Of a stretch of DNA of 64,000 bases, positions 58,676-64,000 are shown one piece after another (positions within the stretch are counted from its first letter, which is position 1; the number at the start of each line of letters is the position of its first letter). Under the pieces are notes generated by a model. That model made no database searches, was not told the DNA's origin, and saw nothing but the letters and a program-made list of their open reading frames with translations. Source of the DNA: Carex sylvatica (Eukaryota; Streptophyta; Magnoliopsida; Poales; Cyperaceae); the NCBI GenBank assembly GCA_964058845.1, contig CAXKVR010000031.1, positions 372,001-436,000 of the forward strand. The letters are read 5' to 3'. A program made the position numbers and the translations under genes.

Positions 58676-59521
58676 TAGGGTTGGTAAAAAAATTCATAGT
58701 TCGTGATTCGATTCGGGTTTGATTCGAGTTTAATTCGATTCGAAATGAGTTTGAATTGAAACGAATCAAATCAGATTCGGTTCAAAATTAATTTAAATCA
58801 AACTCAAACCTAACCTGGTTCGATCGAAATGGATTCGCGAACTTTTATGGTTAGAATATCATAATAACTTCGATAGCTCATTTACCTGATGAAATTAAAA
58901 TCCAAGATAAAGAGTCATAATTTAACTTAGGCGACGCTCCATCGCTCTCAAATCTCAATAATCTAGTTCTTTTTCCGCTTCTCCTTAACTCACTCTTTCT
59001 CTCGCTCTAAAACCTAGCCGACGCTCTCGGCGACTGGCTGTCTCTCCTCCGCCTTCACTATCTTTCGGATTCTCACTTCATTAGATGGTCCAATCAAGAG
59101 TTTGATCGAGTGAGCACTCGATGTACGATTACTTGTTTTACTACATATTTCAGTTCTTGTACTTAATCCTCTTTTTACGATTATTTGTTGTCATGTATTT
59201 TTTCATGAACAATTTTTCAACTTAAAAACACTAATTTCATACCGGTAAAAGGAAGCCATGTGAATTTTGTCCCGCGAGAAAAAAATAATGTATAAACTAC
59301 CAGTATAACTAGGGCTGCTAAAAAATAATTTAGTTCGTGATTCGATTCGAAAAATATGTAGTTCGCAATTAATTTGATTCGAAAAATGTGTAGTTCGCAA
59401 TTAATTCGATTCGAAACGAATCAAACCAGGTTCAGTTCGAAAAGAATCAAACCAAATTCGGTTCGAATCTTATTCAAATCAAACTCAAACCTAGGATAAA
59501 TCCAATTCATTGCCACCCCTA
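58676..59521. mobile_element. Non-autonomous hAT element, perfect 8-bp duplication
   Basis: An 846-bp element with ends TAGGGTTGGTAAAA and TTGCCACCCCTA, flanked on both sides by CTTCAAGG (58668-58675 and 59522-59529). Subterminal zones are dense in 'gattcgattcgaaacgaatc' words. An internal second left-type end, TAGGGCTGCTAAAAAATAAT at about 59310, suggests nesting or rearrangement. The middle (58915-59110) is CT-rich leader-like sequence ('aaaacctagccgacgctctc'), possibly captured from a host gene. Confidence 0.85.
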
Positions 59522-59575
59522 CTTCAAGGCATAGTTTTTACAAAATCTGCTTCATTAATAATCGTCTGGATTCTC

Positions 59576-60200
59576 AATTTTTTTTTTAAATAGAATTCCT
59601 TTTAATTAGTTTAACAGAATAAGCATTTTTTGTGTGAAAATTAAAAAACTAGTCTCCACCGATTCTAAGGATCGGTGTAGCAAAAAAAACACAACTTACA
59701 CTGATTTTAGAAATCGATGGAGTCAGTTTTGCAACTGCCACAGCATACTACACAAAAGGCTAAAACATGCTGTTTCTGTCATAAACTGGGACCGAAATGG
59801 TGATTTCTACTGGAAACAGTATAGTTTCTGCCAGAAACCGTTGAACTAGAAGCAACCCAATTCTGAATAGGGCGAAACTGGCAGTTTCTACCAGAAACTG
59901 GGATCAGAACAGGTGGTTTCTGTTAGAAACCGTTGAACTGAAAACAGTCCAGTTCTGAATAGGCCGAAACTGGCTGTTTCAGCCAAAAACTGGGACCGAA
60001 ACAGGTGGTTTCTGCTTGAAACAATACAATATGCTGTGGCGGGTGCAAAACTGACTCCACTGATCTTTAGGATCGGTGTAGATTGTGTTTTTCTTGCTAC
60101 ACCGATATCTAGGATCAGTAGAGACTAGTGTTCTAATTTCTATAAAAAAAAGACTTGTTGCGTTGAAATAATTAAAATAAATTTTATTTAAAAAAAAAAA
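59576..60200. mobile_element. Inverted-repeat element with four near-palindromic modules and internal tandem repeats
   Basis: The outer arms (T/A-run, 'aaatagaattccttttaatt' and its right-end counterpart 'aattaaaataaattttattt') are flanked by the direct repeat TCTGGATTCTC (59565-59575 and 60201-60211). Inside are inverted about 100-bp arms: 'ctagtctccaccgattctaa' then 'ggatcggtgtagc' on the left, complement on the right. Each arm has two CACCGAT/ATCGGTG near-palindromes (about 59653, 59700, 60055 and 60098). The core (59764-60040) has about three copies of a unit with 'ctgggaccgaaacaggtggt', 'ttctgccagaaaccgttgaa' and 'ccagttctgaataggccgaa'. No coding was recognised. Confidence 0.75.
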
Positions 60201-60374
60201 TCTGGATTCTCTATGGCTTTGAAGGAACGGAAAAATGCAGTCGAATTATTCAGACAGTGACCCATAAACTTTATAAAAGATTAGCAACATGTAAACTTTA
60301 ATAGATTCTCTCAAGAAAAGGAAACTACTAAATAAATCAATGCTATTAATTAATTAAACCATGGTCCACCCGAA

Positions 60375-60548
60375 TACATATCCTCTGAGTTAACAGAATA
60401 TTTATATTTGAATCAGGGCCGTCCGATCGGAATCCGGACCAATCCGATCCGAAGTGGAGACGCACAGGATGCTTTAATAATTGTGAAATTTTTTATTGGA
60501 CGGTCTAGATTCAAACAAAAATATTCTGTTACCTTAGGTGATAGTTTC
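60375..60548. mobile_element. Palindromic MITE, AACAGAATATT arm type
   Basis: Left end 'acatatcctctgagttaaca' then 'gaatatt'; right end in complement 'atcacctaaggtaacagaat'. Core 'gggccgtccgatcggaatcc' and 'ggacggtctagattc'. It is followed 56 bp later by copy E, the same order as at 16005/16188. Confidence 0.75.
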
Positions 60549-60604
60549 CGTGATACGACTTCGGTCCACCCGTCGGTCACACGACATACGATATGTGGAA
60601 TTGG

Positions 60605-60815
60605 AATTCGTATCCTCTGCATTAACTCAAAAAGGAATCTTTTGAGTTAATGCATCTGGACCGTTTAATAAGATTCAAAATTCGTGGGAGTTAGATCCGC
60701 ACTACTATTAAAGACCCTTATGTTGTAGGCGGGAGTCGGATAAGCTCCGTTTACAATCGGACGGTCCATATGTATTAATTCAGAAGTTCTTTTATGAGTT
60801 ACTGCAGACGATGCG
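60605..60815. mobile_element. Palindromic MITE, TTAACTCAAAAG type (copy E)
   Basis: Left end GAATTCGTATCCTCTGCATT with the full double arm. The right arm is diverged ('gtattaattcagaagttctt' then 'ttatgagttactgcagacga'). Core 'actactattaaagaccctta' and 'aagctccgtttacaatcgga'. Confidence 0.75.
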
Positions 60816-60817
60816 GA

Positions 60818-60998
60818 CTCCGATGGAAATAAATCTGCTGCGATCCTATAGGATCGCAGTGTCCCTGACATTTCAATCTTAACCGTTTATATCTTTTGAG
60901 ATTCGTGTACGAGACTCTCTTTTTTGGAAGATTCGTACAATCTAATAAATGAAGGGTTGAAATTGGAATCGCAGCAGATTTGCTTCCGACTCCGATAT
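60818..60998. mobile_element. Palindromic MITE, GATCGCAGCAGATT arms
   Basis: Left 'gactccgatggaaataaatc' then 'tgctgcgatcctataggatc'; right 'ggaatcgcagcagatttgct' then 'tccgactccgatatg'. Core 'aatcttaaccgtttatatct' and 'gagattcgtgtacgaga'. It is the third element of a run starting at 60375. Confidence 0.65.
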
Positions 60999-60999
60999 G

Positions 61000-62434
61000 T
61001 GTGTCTCGCTATTCCGTATACTCTCGAGGAATCAGCTTTAACAGACTCCTGTCAGTAATTTTAAAGTCATAACTTTTTGTCCAAAAGACTTTGGACAAAG
61101 CCTTATACAACGTACGTTCCACACCGTCCGATATGCATTAAAATTTGCGCGAACGTTTATATTTTGAGAGTTTATCCGTTCCCAAGGGTCTTAACGCAGA
61201 TCGGACGGTTTGAAAAGTATTTGGATAAAAACTATTTATATCCCATTTGGATGAAATCTAATCTCTTTTAATCAGTCAATAAAGAATTTCGCTTGACTTT
61301 CTCTGTCTGTCTCTCTCACTCTCCAGTGTGCACTCTTTGATTTTCAATTTAGTAATTTACAGTGGAAGCTCACTGTAAAAAAATAGTGTAAAGTTCGCTG
61401 AGTGGCATTCACTATCGGCGGTTGGTAAGCTTCTTCGATTTAATCTTCTCTCAATAAATCATCGCGAGTGCGCATTGTCGTTCTTTTAATGTTGGTTCAG
61501 CTTGGAATGGTAGTCTAGTAGATCTGACTGATGCAAGAGACCTCTCAAATGCTTACTTTTTGTTGTCGTCTTCCCCTTGTTTTTACATAATCACCGAATT
61601 TTTAAAAAAATTTTGTGCATTTTGTGAGTGCCCTATATTTCACTCGGTTGAGTTATTTGCACCTTCAAATGAAACCCATTTTGAGCAGAAGAGGAGCGGT
61701 AAAGCAATTCCTTTATTAAATTGTACTTTGGTTAAATATAATAATAAGGCAATACGTCAACGGAAAGAATAAAGTTGACCACCTCTGCATTGATCCATGT
61801 TCATAATTTATATATGTGAATCTATTTATATTAGTTTATTCCCTTGTCTATTATTTTAGCTGGATTAGGTTTTAATCCACAATACATTGTTCTTATTAGC
61901 TCTCTCATGGTGTTATTTCTTGTTATATTTTATTCAATCGAGGCTTTTTAGTTCTTCTGACATTTCTTACTTACAAAGACTATGATGATTGCTTATGTTG
62001 ATCAATGAATTTTGCAGCTATTTCATTGATATAAGATTGGCATAGAAAGGTTAAAACTTTTTTTTTTTTTTTTTGATACAGTGGACAGTCTTTTCTTGTA
62101 ATTTAACCTGCCTGGCTCCTTGAGTTCACTTAGTTGTTTTAGTTTTGTATGCAAGTTAAATGGATAGAGTTACCTCAAAGAAAATTGCAAAATGTAAAAG
62201 AAAAAAAAAAAAAAGACAGTCAAAACAATTTCAACAGATTTAAGTGTAGTTACATACGTAAAGCTCATTTCAGTATTTCAAAATCTATCAATCATATTTG
62301 TTCTTTTAGTTTTGATAACTGAGTATGCCTTTAGTAGCTCATTTCAGTATTTCAAAATCATCTATTGTTCATATATTTGTTCTTCAGTTTGTTAACAGTT
62401 TCTCTTTTGTTATAAATTTTGTAGAAATCTAGAA
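61000..62434. other. Upstream region of the GH3 gene
   Basis: 61090-61260 holds a weak inverted 'accgtccgatatgc' and 'cagatcggacggt' pair, so it is another decayed MITE. 61300-61460 is CT-rich and leader-like. I see no exon that I can support before the ATG at 62435. Confidence 0.4.
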
Positions 62435-63744
62435 ATGAACATCTCTCGGATTTGTTTATTCCTCTTATTATGTTGGGCTACGATTGGAGAAGCTGAGTAT
62501 ATGAGATACAAAGATGCAAATCAAACCACAAATGCGAGAATTGAAGATCTGCTAAAGAGAATGACTTTGGCTGAAAAGATAGGCCAAATGACACAAATCG
62601 AGCGCGAGGTGGCATCTGCTGATGTCATGAAAAATTACTTCATAGGTACCATTGGTCTAATTTATTTTCTTTTTTTTTAAATGTTCGAATTAATGGAGAA
62701 GGCTCCAAGGGTGGAGCCAGAAAACTGAAATTTTGGGGGTGGGGGTGTGTGCGACCAAATAAGCTAGTCCAGTTTGATTTTAATTTTATGAGGGGGCCAA
62801 AGAGCATTTTTACTAGGGTCTGACAGGACAAAGAGAATTTCTCTCAATTTATAAGGGGAGCTCTGCCTTTGGAGGTTCAGAAGTCCTGTATTGTCAACCT
62901 TATTTTCCAATTTAATATTTCATAGCTGTCTAATTATATGTATGTATGTGTGTGTAAACTGTAACGGTCCATAAAGTGTTGAAGCATACATGTTCTGCCA
63001 TGTTAATAATCATTGAGTAGTCCTACGAGTATGTTTGTATTGGCAGATACTGGTGAGGGGTACAAAAAGAAAATAAAAACAATCAGCATGCGTCAATAAA
63101 GCCAACCTGACCCTAACTTATTTTTTCCTATGTTTCTTGGCTCTAATCGACCTAATATTTCCAAAAATGGATCGAAACTGCTAAATTTGAAGTATTGATT
63201 GATTATGAGTATGTTCTATTTTTTATATCACTGCATAGTGATAGATTGAGAGATGTCAGTTAATATTAGAGTGTAACATTTTTATGTGAACAAGGAGTTG
63301 TAAGTCACCACAAACAGTTCAGGGTCAGTCCTGAACGCAACCTGAAAGCTGGTCAAGAAACTTGACACAAATCTACCCACTTAAGTGTTTACGGTTTAAT
63401 GAGATTGAGTCCACAATTGCCAGGTCTCTGGTCCCTACCAGATTGACATGTGTCATGAGAACCCATCCCACAAGAATTATTTTCATGTTTGATACCCTAT
63501 CAGGAACGTACTAATGGTTTCATCCTTCCATTGGTATAGGTAGCGTATTGAGTGGTGGTGGTAGTGTGCCAGCCCCTCAGGCATCAGCTGAAGATTGGGT
63601 CAAAATGGTCAATGAATTTCAGAAAGGGGCTTTGTCAACTCGGCTTGGAATACCAATGATTTATGGTATTGATGCTGTTCATGGAAACAACAATGTCTAT
63701 AAGGCCACCATATTTCCCCATAATGTCGGGCTTGGTGCCACCAG
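62435..63744 (+). CDS. GH3 beta-glucosidase / beta-D-glucan exohydrolase, N-terminal part (gene runs off the window)
   Basis: This is a predicted secreted enzyme releasing glucose from the non-reducing ends of cell-wall beta-glucans. Exon 1 (62435-62645) begins with a signal peptide, about 20 residues ([20 protein letters not shown]), then [20 protein letters not shown] and [17 protein letters not shown], the start of the GH3 N-terminal barrel. Exon 2 (63540-63744) gives [40 protein letters not shown] and [20 protein letters not shown] followed by GATR, a strongly conserved substrate-loop segment. Exon 2 must end in phase at ACCAG before GCAAGT, a GC-type donor. The catalytic Asp and Glu lie downstream of the window. 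Intron 1 contains a decayed hAT piece at 62706-62871. Confidence 0.9.
62706..62871. mobile_element. Decayed hAT MITE in GH3 intron 1
   Basis: Left CAAGGGTGGAGCCAG and right end the complement of CAAAGGCAGAGCTCC resemble the ends at 42887. No 8-bp duplication survives. Confidence 0.45.
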
Positions 63745-64000
63745 GCAAGTCCTTTTTATTACGGGTATTTATGAACATGCCTCCAATGTAATTTTCTCAC
63801 CATATATTTGGTTTTTCATTAAGAGCTTGTCCAGCAATGAGGCGGTATAGTGGATAATGGAGGTTAGATTAGAGCAATAGGCTTTTATTACGGACTATTC
63901 CAATTGCTTTTAGCAAGCATGGAATAACGGAAGATTGATTTTTGGTGCAAATATTTGGTGCCACAACTCCCAGCTCTTCCTCTATGCCCTTGCTCACCAA

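Noticed and set aside
1..64000. tRNA, rRNA or organellar insertion
   Set aside because: No cloverleaf with the conserved GGTTCGAATCC-type T-arm and no rRNA-like stretch was seen by eye; a tRNAscan and organelle search would settle it.

Overview
This is a window of a plant nuclear genome. It holds seven intron-containing genes of families found across flowering plants, GT-AG introns at nearly every boundary, and AT-rich intergenic DNA packed with small inverted-repeat transposons. The species cannot be fixed from the sequence. The GC-rich starts of the SUVR3-like and LBD genes are weakly compatible with a monocot or magnoliid.

Layout. Positions 1-4300 hold a recently dead Mutator-like (MULE) transposase gene on the minus strand, interrupted by three in-frame stops, with a small zinc-finger ORF downstream and a minisatellite upstream. 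From 4.3 to 16 kb is a transposon graveyard: an LTR-like segment with about seven AACGTT palindromes, a BTB/TAZ pseudogene fragment, hAT and Mutator-type MITEs, and a Pack-MULE-like element carrying a broken mTERF fragment. From 16.6 to 34 kb lie COQ10-like (+), SUVR3-like SET methyltransferase (+), an LBD transcription factor (-) and SEC22 (+). A LINE remnant lies at 35.8-37.5 kb. From 39 to 56.3 kb lie a three-dsRBD protein (+) and a gamma-tubulin complex protein 6-like gene (+, 14 exons). From 58 to 61 kb is a dense array of MITEs and hAT elements. A GH3 beta-glucosidase gene begins at 62.4 kb and runs off the right edge.

The genes belong to unrelated pathways (ubiquinone function, chromatin, development, ER-Golgi SNARE traffic, dsRNA binding, microtubule nucleation, cell-wall glycan hydrolysis) and form no cluster. 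What unites the window is its small mobile elements. Many are nearly complete palindromes, and for several I could read perfect target-site duplications: 9-10 bp (Mutator type) at 10552, 11698, 26258, 44232 and 44884, and 8 bp (hAT type) at 42887 and 58676.

The most interesting signal is a set of short palindromic elements sharing an outer CGTATCCTCTG-type end and, mostly, an inner CCGTCCGAT-type core, but with different arm sequences between. They often sit in close pairs and beside or inside genes: about 290 bp before the COQ10 start codon, 34 bp before the SUVR3 start codon, just before the SEC22 leader, before the dsRBD gene, and in the LBD intron. A second notable element is the 625-bp inverted-repeat element at 59576-60200, with four near-palindromic CACCGAT/ATCGGTG modules and internal tandem repeats, and its shorter relative at 44232-44480. 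All homology calls are from recognition of protein motifs and visual alignment; no database search was run.
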